The notes under the pieces: generated by a model
Database searches by the model: none
What the model saw: the letters and a program-made list of their open reading frames with translations, nothing else
Told to the model about the DNA's origin: nothing
Made by a program: the position numbers and the translations under genes
Assembly: GCA_009760885.1 (NCBI GenBank)
Contig: CM019714.1
Coordinates: 3,521,895-3,585,894, forward strand
From: Achatina immaculata
Lineage: Eukaryota > Mollusca > Gastropoda > Stylommatophora > Achatinidae
Reading direction: 5' to 3'
Length of the DNA stretch: 64,000 nt
Part shown: one piece after another, positions 11,505-22,200 of the stretch
Layout: each line of letters begins with the position of its first letter
Position numbering within the stretch: the first letter of the stretch is position 1

Positions 11505-12908
11505 ACACTCGGGGCGTGCCAATATGTGTTGAGCCTTTGAAATCAGGATGTCCTTCAGTGCTTTTATAGAAATTATTCTAATGTTGTGTTGGTTGTGTAT
11601 TGCACGTGATCTAGCAGTTAGTTGGGATTTGCATCCATTACCCTTCGTTGCAGTTAACGCAGTGAGTCGTTCGTGGTAAGTGCTTTGGATGAAATTAATT
11701 TTCGACTATTCCTCGAGTTGTTTGATGGATTTGTAAAGTCGGATTTGTCTATTTTGATGGGGTCATCCGCTTTTGGCATTTGCTGCTAATGGGTCTACTT
11801 TGTCATTTCCGTGGACACCGACATGACCAGGCATGTATATTCATGTGATGTTTTTTGATGTGGGATTTATCAATTATTTCTAGCCATTCACTTCTTACAG
11901 ATTTGTCTTCTACTTTTCTCAGTAGGTTTTGAGAATCGGTAATATGGTGATTCGGTGCATTTTCTGGGTCACCATCCATTTTAATGATTGTGTGAAGGCC
12001 TCTTTTTTTTCATCCGCATACTTGAGCTTGCATTTTTTATATGCCCCGGTCATGAGTTTGAGTGTTTTACCTCCTCGGTATGCTGCAAACCTCCATCCCC
12101 TTCTAGTTCCCCTGCTCACTGATCCGTTTGTATAAATGATTACATCCTGATGAGTTGTGTGTTTATTGATAAGTTTGTTTATTTCATATTGCATTTTTCC
12201 TTCCGCCCATTTTCAACATTTTCTGGTAAAGTTTATGTGTAATTTATGGAGGTGTTGGTGGGCTAGCTGGTAATCGTTTCAGGTTCGGTTGACATATGTT
12301 GTGGACCAGTAAGTATACTTAATGGGTCTTCTGCTTTCAGCCATTCATGATCTGCCTCTTTTTATTCTTGAGCCTTTGATCACGTGAAGCTAGTTACGGA
12401 GTTGGTGGATTTCATTGTTACTGATTTTTTTTTAAGGTATTCCTTTACTTGTGCACATTTGTGGCGGGTTTGTAGATCAGGATTATTCAGAATGTATATC
12501 ATTGCCGCCGTTAGCGTACTTTTTGATCCAGCATTGAATGCACGAGTATCTCATCGTCTCGTTTTGCACTCGTTCAAGTTTGGTTATTTGCGTTTTTGAC
12601 AGCGTTGCAGGCCAGGCTCCTATTAGTATAAAGAGAGTGCGTTGAGGAAGTTGTAGATATGGTATGACTTTGATGGCAGCTGCTCCTTGCCTTTTCTATG
12701 CCATTTCTTCTACATATTTGGCTAAAGATAATGTTCTGTGCAAGCTGATTCCTAAGTATTTCAGATTATGACGTCTTTCAATGGAAGTATCGCCATAAGA
12801 AATATCGAGCACATATTCTTTGACTGTTCTGTTGTTCATTGAGCACCAAAGGGCGTATGCTTTAACTGGGTTTACTAATGCTTCATGTGTGGTAGAATCT
12901 GGCATTCT
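11505..12908 (-). mobile_element. RNase H-bearing LINE C (I/Jockey-like group), degenerate 3' half
   Basis: Reading downward: RT thumb (12696-12905; MNNRTVKEYVLDISYGD, NLKYLGISLHRTLS), a connecting region in broken frames, then an RNase H domain (11919-12194; IIYTNGSVSRGTRRGW) where the first catalytic Asp of YTDGS has become Asn. The later GHxxxxGNExAD-like part is near 11790-11830 in damaged form. Confidence 0.78.
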
Positions 12909-13978
12909 TTAATTCTGGAATTTTTTTTTTTTTTACTTAACGTTATAAGGGGGTTCCAGGGATTTATTTGGTAGATTGACGTAGTGGTTAGCGTCCTTAG
13001 TTATTTTTTTAAGTACAGGTCAACTATAGGTCAGGTTTGACGCGTTGAAAGCCATTTCCTGTCATGTCCAGGCACAGGATTTCTTACAGTTAACTAAAGT
13101 TATTTAGGACATGTTTGTTTACTTTGTTATTTTTAGTTACAGAAAAAGCTTAAAATAGGATTGTTGTTTTTAGTTTATTGTCCAAGATCATAAACAGGTA
13201 ATTTTTTTCACGGATTGAGATTTTAGGCAGAAATGTTTTAATCACGATTTTTTATCTTCCACGAGATAGAATCTTCGGGAAGATTTAGGAATAGGAATTG
13301 TAGTTCATATTTAAAGACAAAACTCTTACGTAGTAGGATGATAAGGATTAGATTGATTAGTAGTTTGCAATTCATTATGATTGCAAATTCATTATGTAGA
13401 GTTTGGCTGAGAAGGATTTTCAGACAGGATGCTAGGATGTGAACTGTTAGCTAGTTTTTTTTTTTTCCTCATGGATCCAATGTGTAAATTTTTGATGCAG
13501 CTACGGGTTGTTTGTAACTGAAGAAATGTGAATTAGTTCTATTTAGCTTTTTGAGGACTAACTCCGATATTTTTGGTGATGTGAAGTTGTGTGTAAGGAT
13601 CCATAGAGTTTTCAGTGAGTTAGTAAGCTGGCTTTTATTCCATCATGTTGAATGCCAGTTTTTCCTAGCTGAGAGTGATTATTGCCCACTCCCTCCCTAT
13701 ATGGCGAACTAGTTCTCGTCGGGAGAGGAGTTGGATTATTCATCTGTTTACTCAATTTATTGCTACATCCTCACTTATTCACCACTCATTTTTTTCCCAT
13801 AATAAATATGTATAATTGCCACTATCAATTTGAGTGTTAGTGGTTCTCAAACTGTTGAAATGTGTTCGTTCTCAGTTACACATTAAAATTCCTCAGATGT
13901 AATCAGTAGATAGAGTAAGAAAAAGTAGTACAGTTTATCACTTGGGTGCGGCTTTACACAATTGCGAAGTACTTTATT
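12909..13978. other. no recognised gene; AT-rich unique sequence
   Basis: T-tracts at 12920-12934 and 13456-13467. No domain, array or LINE segment was recognised. Confidence 0.45.
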
Positions 13979-14218
13979 TAGTGTCGTGTCTTGGCACATA
14001 CCATACTATATCATTCTATTTTAATTAGTGCCCTGTCTTGGCGCATACCTTACTATACCATTCTGTTTTAATTAGTGCCGTGTCTTGGCACATACAATAC
14101 TATATCATTCTATTTTAATTAGTGCCGTGTCTTAGCACATATCATACTATACCATTCTGTTTTAATTAGTGCCGTGTCTTGGCACATACCATACTATACC
14201 ATTGTATTTTTATTGATG
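13979..14218. repeat. 47-bp minisatellite, about five copies
   Basis: The unit contains GTGTCTTGGCACATACCATA followed by CTATATCATTCTATTTTAATTA. Copies differ by a few bases, and the last runs into unique sequence. Confidence 0.9.
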
Positions 14219-14381
14219 CCGTGACCAGGATAACGCCCGTCTCCACAACAATGAAGATTGTGCCGACCATGAAAACAAGGGCTGGTCTGATCAAAGGAAG
14301 ATAATTTTTGGAAACAGGGGTCAAGGAAGGGTAAATTTCTCCTGTCACTGTTTTGTTTTTCATAATAGTCTCTTCCTGCAC
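14166..14381 (-). pseudogene. unrecognised open frame with one hydrophobic segment
   Basis: 71 codons. The upstream 57 residues lie outside the minisatellite and include TVTGEIYPSLTPVSKNYLPL followed by a strongly hydrophobic stretch PALVFMVGTIFIVVETGVIL that could be a membrane span. The C-terminal 14 residues read into the 47-bp array. It could be an exon fragment of a host or captured gene. I do not recognise it and see no splice partner. Confidence 0.25.
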
Positions 14382-14384
14382 GGG

Positions 14385-14628
14385 TTTCTTAATCCAACAA
14401 AAATGTACAGGAAGAAGAAATAGAGAGAGGATAAAAAATATAAATTCACATAAATGCTATGTTTTAAAAAAATCGAATAAAATGAATAGAGCACTTAGCT
14501 GTAATTTGTAAGAAGTTGTGGCTTGTCCCACGCTGTGTCGGATGGTTAAGAAAATCGTCATCTGCAACTAATCCAACTCGACCCTGACACCCGCGACATT
14601 TTCTCTGATCCACCCCTATTAGCTTAAG
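14385..14628. mobile_element. Penelope-like fragment PLE2, inverted 3' end fused to forward RT-EN segment
   Basis: 14385-14531 is a reverse complement of the Penelope 3' region (compare 34400-34560). From about 14533 the sequence runs forward and matches 33567-33660 (GGATGGTTAAGAAAATCGTC ... TCTGATCCACCCC). This is the same kind of inverted joint as in PLE1, but at a different breakpoint. Confidence 0.72.
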
Positions 14629-14629
14629 T

Positions 14630-15582
14630 TCTTTTAGTATGGATATATTTGTTCTTTTTTTTTTTTGTGTCCACGATATTTTAAGAACTCTTCTGTAGCA
14701 TTTACATTCAAAGGCATTTATGTGTTTCTCAGCTGTTTTGTTAAGTGTCCAGGTCTCACAGGCATATGTTGCGATGGGAAAGATACATGCCCTTAAAAAT
14801 CTTATTTTTGTAGTTCTGTCTGTTCCTCTTCACAGATTCTTTAGTTGTTTTACTTTCTGAAGAGCGATAGATGTCCTCCTTTTAATTTCCACCATTGCAT
14901 CTCCACTATTAGCTAGTAATGATCCAAGATATTCAAAATTTTCCACTTCTTCCAATTTTTCCTCATTGATACATATTTTGGCTGCCTTATTTGTTTTGTC
15001 AATTATCATCAATTTAGTTTTCTTCGCATTAAGATAGAGGTTTTGCTCTTTGCTGTTCTTACGGACTGACATAATTAGTTTTTCCATTCCTTTTTGTGTT
15101 GTGGACAGTAATACTGTGTCATCAGCATATCTAATCTCTGGTATTTCATAACCTCCAATTGTTATGGCATCGTAATATTCTTTGTCTACGTCTTCTCTAA
15201 CATTCCTCATTATATTTTCAGTATTCAAGTTAAGTAAGGTGACAATATAGACAGTAAGGTGGCCAAATTAACAGGCATAAAATCCTTTGATGAGGTTGAA
15301 AGACTCGCCGAAGACAGGAAAAACTGGCGAACTACTTTGCGAGCCCTATGTGACGTTTAACGGCACGGGAAGGATATAAGATATAAGAAGGTGACAATAT
15401 GCACCCCTGATGGACCCCTTGTTTTATGTCAAACCAAGTTGTTGTTTCACCATTTATTCTTACTGCTATCTGTTTGTCTAGATACAGCAGTGATGTTAAT
15501 TGTATCAAACGTGTTGGAAATCCCTTTTTTTTTTCATTATTTCCCATAGTTTCTGGTGGTGTACACAATCAAATGCCACAGT
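14630..15582 (-). mobile_element. RTE-like LINE D2, split by LINE B2
   Basis: RT from FDCVHHQ (near 15580) through KQGVHQGCILSP (15401-15568) and, after the B2 insertion, [16 protein letters not shown] and FEYLGSLLANSGD (14830-15228) to the C-terminal [13 protein letters not shown] region (14630-14780). Both ends are truncated. The open frames on the two sides join once the insert and one duplicate are set aside. Confidence 0.85.
15249..15387 (+). mobile_element. LINE B2, short 3'-end insertion with 13-bp target duplication
   Basis: 139 bases of the family B 3' end (GAGGTTGAAAGACTCGCCGA ... GCGAGCCCTATGTGACG, ATATAAGATATAAG tail) inside LINE D2. AAGGTGACAATAT at 15236-15248 is repeated exactly at 15388-15400. 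Confidence 0.92.
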
Positions 15583-15789
15583 TTAGAAAAGCAAAATTTG
15601 ATACAAGCGAGAGAAAAGAAGAGTTAGTTACTTGTTTTATTTGATGTCTTTCTGTGTCAACAACAATTTCATAACATTTCTTTAGAAGCCTTCGCGGAGC
15701 CACATGAGGATATCGCCCTGTCCATGGACAACAGTTTTAAGAACCGCTGTTATAGATTAATTAGGTTCCATCCAATCCATCTTTTCAAA

Positions 15790-15994
15790 AAACAGCTATT
15801 CTCAATTCCGGTTCCGGTTTCGTTTACATTCTGTTTCATGGAAACAGTCGCCTAAACTGGCAATAATTTCAGCATTTATCGAGTTATGTCTCGTAAATTT
15901 GTATTTGTTTAATATATGGAATAAGAGACTGATTAAATTAGTGTGAGCCTGTGGACAAACTGCAGTGAAAATTTGGGTTTAAACACACGAAAAT
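15790..15994 (+). promoter_or_regulatory. candidate UBE2F promoter and non-coding first exon
   Basis: A stretch with no recognised repeat carries two adjacent TTCCGG sites (15806-15811, 15812-15817) that resemble ETS-factor cores. About 180 bases later there is a strong donor GTAAGT at 15995-16000. Coding exon 1 begins with a splice acceptor, so an upstream untranslated exon is needed, and this is the best candidate before the arrays begin. The transcription start is not visible. This is inference. Confidence 0.35.
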
Positions 15995-16299
15995 GTAAGT
16001 CATATATCCACATACTTGCCAAAAATGAATCGACTTGAGTTGTCAGGTGCATGTTGCCATTTTAAAAAATGGTTTCTGCAAGCACATTTGTTATTTACTT
16101 TTGGTAGAAAAATCATGTGAAGATGGAAGGATCACAGTCAGCTAGAATTAATTTAAGGATTTATCTCATACTGAAGATAAGAAGTAAATATGCAGTCCTT
16201 CCCTGTACGGGGACAGCTTATCCAATGTAGCCACAGGTAACAAAACTAAAGACCATCACTATATATTATGTTGATATCAGCAGCATTGTGTTGGGACAT

Positions 16300-17195
16300 T
16301 TTATCAAGACCATTAGTTTTATTTTGAGATCATCAGTATTATGTAGAGACCTTCAGTATTATGGTGCAACCACCAGTATTATATTGTGACCATCATCTTT
16401 CCATTGGGACCACCAGTATTATTTTGAGACATTAGCATTATGTTGAAACTGTCAGTATTATGGTGGGGCCAGCAATATTATGGTGGGAGCAGCAGTATTA
16501 TGTTGGGACCATCAGTATTATGTAGAGACCATCAATATTATGGTGTAACCAAAAGTATTATGTAGAAGCCATCAATATTCTGATGGGATCATCCGTATTA
16601 TGTAGAGACCAACAGTATTATGGTGGGACCATCAGTATTATGTAGAGACCATAATTATTATGATGGGACCATCATTATTATGTAGAGACCATAAATATTA
16701 TGGTGGGACCATCAGTATTATGTAGATAGCATTATGGTGGAAGGGTGTCTGAGTGGCAAAGTGGTTAGTGCACTGGTGTCTCATGGCGAAGGTCAGGGGT
16801 TCGAATCCAGCCGGGGGCATCCCAGTCACCCAGTTGTAGAAATGGGTACTCAGCTTCTTTTGGAGTTGGGGAAGGAAAGGCGGCCAGGCATGATACTGAC
16901 CATATCACCCTCTAGTGTGCTGACAGGTCAAGGAAAATATGGGCACTAACACCATATCCCTATGTGCCCATAAGGCATGACAGGATTACCTTTACCTTTT
17001 TTACCTTATTATGGTGGAACCATTAATATTTTGTAGGAATAGTCATTATTATGGTGGGACCATCAGTATTATGTAGATAACATTATGGTGGAACCATTAG
17101 TATTTTGTAGGGATAATCAGTATTATGATGGGACCATCAATATTATGTTTAGACCATCAGTGTTATGTTGAGACCCATCAGTAGTATGAACCTCA
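16300..17195. repeat. about 20-bp AT-rich minisatellite (AGTATTATGTAGAGACCATC type), split by a SINE
   Basis: Degenerate units alternate between GTATTATGTAGAGACCATCA and ATATTATGGTGGGACCATCA forms. Related units resume at 17440-17493 and 18492-18640, so the original array was longer and was interrupted by insertions. Confidence 0.9.
16743..17007 (+). mobile_element. tRNA-derived SINE, copy 1
   Basis: The head has an RNA polymerase III A-box-like TGGCAAAGTGG (16754-16764) and a perfect B-box GGTTCGAATCC (16798-16808). A body of about 190 bases follows, shared with copy 2, and a TTACCTTTACC-type tail. ATTATGGTGGAA at 16731-16742 recurs at 17008-17019. This fits a 12-bp target duplication, though the surrounding array has similar motifs. 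Confidence 0.85.
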
Positions 17196-17440
17196 AAGTA
17201 ATATCTTTTGGCCTGCCTACTTTCTAGCATCCAGTGCAACAGTGTTGAAAGTATGAAGCTGACTGGCAGGGCTGAGAAGGGGAATTTGTACTTTCTCCAC
17301 GCCAGTTATCCAGATGAAGCAACACAACCAACATTGATCTGTTTCAAAATCATCTTCTAAGATGAAAATGTTTCATCATGTTATGTTAGGAGCTTAATCC
17401 TGTTATTGGTTCAGTTTTTTAAAAATTATTTTTAAGACCT
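17196..17440. other. no recognised feature
   Basis: Unique sequence between parts of the AT-rich minisatellite. Confidence 0.4.
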
Positions 17441-17493
17441 ATTATATTGTTACTGTCAGAACTATGTTTAGACCACCAGTATATGTTGTGATC

Positions 17494-18491
17494 TACTCTG
17501 AATACATTTATGTTGTTCACATTTTGCTTCATTAACTTTGTCTTTCCTGCGTTGATCTTTATTCCTATGTTGTTTGCATTCTGAGTTAGCTTGTTTATTT
17601 TATCTTGCATATCTTTGTGACTGCTTGATAATAGACAAATGTCATCTGCAAAGTCAAGGTCCTCCAGCACTGTGTCAAAGTCCATTGTAATCCTCTATGT
17701 TTGTCTGATGTTGCCTCCTTCTTTAACCAGTCTACTGTCAAGATAAATAATGTTGGTGATAGTACACATCCCTGCTTCACTCCTGTTTGTACCCTAAAGC
17801 TGCTGGAGGTATGTTCTCCACAGATCACTTCCCACTGAAAACCTTCATATAGGGCTTTGATTACATTTACTATCTTATGGGGGAGGCCATGCCATCTTAG
17901 GATTTTCCACAGTGCGTCTCTGTTGACACTGTCAAGAGCTTTCTCAAAATCTATAAACAATGCATATGTTGTGCTATGCCACTCATTTGCCTGTTCTAAT
18001 ATTTGTCTAAGTACAAATATATGGTCCATGCATGATCTTCCTTTCCTAAATTCTGCCTGCTCTTTCCGAAGTTTTTCCTCAAGTGTTGGTACAATTCTGT
18101 TGATGATTATTCTGCAAAATACTTTACTGGTGAGTGGCAGTAGGGTAATGCCTCTCCAGTTCCCGCAGTCTCTGAGGTCACCCTTCTTTGATAGTTAACA
18201 TATTGTTGGCAGAAATGCAGATGAAGCCACTGACAACAATTATTGAGGAAAGACGCTGTGCTCCGAATAACTGACAACTCACTACAAAAAATAGCACTAA
18301 GATGGACACCACAAGGGAACAGAAGTAAGGGTAGACCAAAAGAGACATGGAGAAGAACAACAGAAAGGATGTTGAGCAATAGAGGGCTCACCTGGGCAAG
18401 AGCAGAAAAAAAGAAGGACAGGCATTTGTGGAAAACCCTTGCGGAAGCCCCATGTGCCCTGGGCACTTAAGGTTCAGAGAGAGAGAGAGAG
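17494..18491. mobile_element. RTE-like LINE E1 with 5' inversion (twin priming) and 13-bp target duplication
   Basis: 17494-18196 is on the - strand and encodes RT ([38 protein letters not shown]). 18197-18491 is on the + strand and encodes the C-terminal tail ([20 protein letters not shown]), ending in (GA)n. The two parts meet head to head at about 18196. ATATGTTGTGATC at 17481-17493 is repeated at 18492-18504, so both parts entered in one event. The RT frame is broken near 17600-17690. Confidence 0.93.
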
Positions 18492-18827
18492 ATATGTTGT
18501 GATCACCATTGTTATGTTCAGACCATCCGACCACTCTCATTATTTTCAGATAAACAGTATTACATTAAGACCACCTGTATTATGTGTAGATAACAAGTAT
18601 TATGTTGAAACCGTCAGTATTATATTGAGGTCATGGGTATTGTCACACTCCTGAGAAATGATATCCAGGGAGAAGTTTTTAAAAATTTAATAAAACTAAC
18701 ATCCAAAAGATAAGAGTAAGGCATGATGGGATATAAAACAAACACGTGAATCAGAAACTGAAAGTAAGAAAGGTGAAACAGCACACATTCTTCTCAACCA
18801 GATAAACAAGTGAAATTCTCAGACCAG

Positions 18828-19025
18828 TTGAGGAACATCAGAACGTCTCAGAGGTAAGGAACATCAGAAGTTCTCAGAGTAGGTGAAGAACATCAGTTTT
18901 CAGAGTAGGTGAAGAACATCAGTTCTCAGAGTAGGTGAAGAACATCAGTTCTCAGAGTAGGTGAAGAACATCAGTTCTCAGAGTAGGTGAAGAACATCAG
19001 TTCTCAGAGAAGATGACGAACATAG
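18828..19025. repeat. 26-bp minisatellite, about seven copies
   Basis: Unit GTAGGTGAAGAACATCAG plus TTCTCAGA. It lies about 170 bases before UBE2F coding exon 1. Confidence 0.9.
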
Positions 19026-19197
19026 ATAACTAATTATTTAAATCATAGGGAAAAGACAATAAAAATTCTTTGGGTATGGCTTGAGAAGACAGATGTTGGA
19101 CATCTTTGGAAAACTCAGGGAAAAAAGAAATGGAGAAAATCTTAATCTTATATCATTTTACTTGTTATGGATAATGATATTGTGGTGCTTATTTTAG

Positions 19198-19294
19198 ATG
19201 ATCACACTGAAGTTGAAGCAAGCAAAGAAGAGTTCAGAGCAGACAGAGGCTGGTACCCGAAGACTATCCATACGAGACAAGTTGCTGGTCAAAG
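19198..19294 (+). CDS. UBE2F: UBE2F coding exon 1 (residues 1-32 plus first base of codon 33)
   Basis: Starts with ATG directly after a TTATTTTAG acceptor-like sequence and encodes the variable N-terminal tail, ending [12 protein letters not shown]. The donor GTTGGT is weak compared with GTRAGT, but the split Glu codon (G + AA) joins perfectly to exon 2. Because the acceptor abuts the ATG, the start of this exon is probably a splice site and not a transcription start. Confidence 0.88.
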
Positions 19295-22200
19295 GTTGGT
19301 ATGTTTATTTATTTGTACATGAAACTGATTAGAGGTTTTTATGGTTATAATTGAAACAATTTTCAGGCAGTTCCTCGAATTGAGTGTTTTCATTGTACGA
19401 TTACAAAATTATTGCATGTGAGTGTAATGTGAAATAAAAAAGTGAACTGTTATATAAAAGAATTATTATTTGTTAATAAAACACTGAAATACATTTAATT
19501 TAATGCTTTAGTTTTTTCGTGTATAAATGTTAGCAAGTGACAGGTAAAAAAAAAAAAAAAAGGTAACGGTAATCCCGTCATGCCTTAGAGGCACATAGGA
19601 ATATGGTGTTAGTGTCCATATTTTCCTTGACCTGTCAGCACACTAGAGGGTGATATGGTCAGTATCAGCCTGGCCGTCTTTCCTTCCCCGATTCCAGAAG
19701 AAGTCTAACCCATTTCTACATTTGGGTTACTGGGGTGCCTCCGGCCGGATTCGAACCCCTGACCTTCGCCATGAGAGACCAGTGCACTAACCACTTCGCC
19801 ACTTAGACTCTTTCCATCATCCCACCTTATGCAAGCAGCATATGTAAGACAAACTAATGTTATAATTTGTAAGGTGGGGTAAGGTAGGAGAAGCAGTTAG
19901 TTGATCACAGTCACATGATAAGTGCAGCTAACGTTTGGTTATTCAGTCTTGGACAGCAGAAGCAAGAAAATGGACACAGAAATATGTGTGCCTGCGTCAT
20001 CTGTTGTCTGAGTCCTGTGTAGTGTGCGCGGGTGAAAATTTTGATATTTATTGATACTGATCGCTGTCTTCAATGTTAACTTCCAGTTGTTCCATGCCCC
20101 TCTTCCTAAATTTGTCAGAAGTTGAATCTGCTTTTCCTATTAGTCTACACATGAGAATGAAAACTTTGGTATTATGACAGTCTACACATGAGAGTGAAGA
20201 CTTTGGTATTATGACAGTCTACACATGAGAATGAAGATTTTGGTATTATGACAGTCTACACATGAGAATGAAGACTTTGGTATTATGATAGCCTACACAT
20301 GAGACTGACATGACAGTCTTCACATGAGAATGAAAACTTTGGTACCATGATAGCCTACATGTGAGACTGACATGACAGTCTACACATGAGAATGAAAACT
20401 TTGGTACCATGATAGCCTACATGTGAGACTGACATGACAGTCTTCACATGAGAATGAAAACTTTGGTACCATGATAGCCTACATGTGAGACTGACATAAC
20501 AGTCTACACATGAGAATGAAAACTTTGGTACCATGATAGCCTACACGTGAGACTGACATGACAGTCTTCACATGAGAATGAAAACTTTGGTACCATGATA
20601 GCGTACACATGAGACTGACATGACAGTCTACACATGAGAATGTAAACTTTCCAGAAGTAACATTTCTTATAAGACTTTCTAGAAATAATATTTTTACATG
20701 ACTTTCAGGAATAAAATTTCAAATATAACTTTTCCAGAAGTACAAGAGATGGAAGAAAATATGCCAGGAACATGTGAGGTTGTCTTTCCTGACCCAAATT
20801 GTTTGCACCATTTCTGCCTGACAGTCTCACCAGATGTTGGATTTTGGCAAGGAGGACGATTTCGCTTTTCTGTCATGGTGCCTGATGAGTATAACATCGT
20901 GGTGAGTTTTGGTGTGAACTGGTAACTGTTACATCATGTTGAGTTTTTGTGTGAATTGTATCACATTATGATTTTTTTCTTCAGTGAATTGATGAGCATA
21001 AAATTAAGTTGAATTTTTGTGTATGAAATTGTTACATTGTAGTCAGGATGACTTTGAGAACTGGTAATGTATGATGTCTGTATATGAACTGGTAATATTT
21101 GGTGTCTATATAAGAACTGGTAATATTTGGTGTCTGTATAAGAACTGGTAATATTTGGTGTCTGTATAAGAACTGGTAATATTTGGTGTCTATATAAGAA
21201 CTGGTAATATATGATGTCTGTATAAGAACTGGTAATGTATGATGTCTGTATAAGAACTGGTAATATATGATGTATGTATATGAACTGGTAATGTATGATG
21301 TCTGTATAAGAACTGGTAATATTTGGTGTCTATATAAGAACTGGTAATATATGATGTCTGTATATGAACTGGTAATATATGATGTCTGTATAAGAACTGG
21401 TAATATATGATGTCTGTATATGAACTGGTAATATATGATGTCTGTATATGAACTGGTAATGTATGATGTCTGTATAAGAACTAGTAATATATGATGTTTG
21501 TATATGAACTGATATTATATGATGTCTGTATAAGAACTGGTAATATTTGGTGTCTATATAAGAACTGGTAATATATGATGTCTGTATAAGAACTGGTAAT
21601 GTATGATGTCTGTATAAGAACTGGTAATATATGATGTATGTATATGAACTGGTAATGTATGATGTCTGTATAAGAACTGGTAATATATGATGTCTGTATA
21701 AGAACTGGTAATATATGATGTCTGTATAAGAACTGGTAATATATGATGTCTGTATATGAACTGGTAATGTATGATGTCTGTATAAGAACTAGTAATATAT
21801 GATGTCTGTATCTGAACTGGTAATATATGATGTCTGTATAAGAACTGGTAATATTTGGTGTCTATATAAGAACTGGTAATATATGATGTCTGTATAAGAA
21901 CTGGTAATATTTGGTGTCTATATAAGAACTGGTAATATATGATGTCTGTATATGAACTGGTAATATATGTCTGTATAAGAACTGGTAATATTTGGTGTCT
22001 GTATAAGAACTGGTAATGTATGATGTCTGTATAAGAACTGGTAATATTTGGTGTCTGTATAAGAACTGGTAATATTTGGTGTCTGTATAAGAACTGGTAA
22101 TATTTGGTGCCTGTATAAGAACTGGTAATATTTGGTGTCTATATAAGAACTGGTAATATGATGTCTGTATAAGAACTGGTAATGTATGATGTCTGTATAA

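Noticed and set aside
15690..15757. hAT-type transposon end (CAGCGGTTCTTAAAACTG on the - strand)
   Set aside because: Resembles a hAT terminus, but I found no partner end or 8-bp duplication, so it is not annotated.
16743..16820. Functional tRNA gene
   Set aside because: A-box and B-box are present, but no acceptor-stem pairing is apparent and the same body occurs in a second copy at 19558-19820. This is a SINE head.
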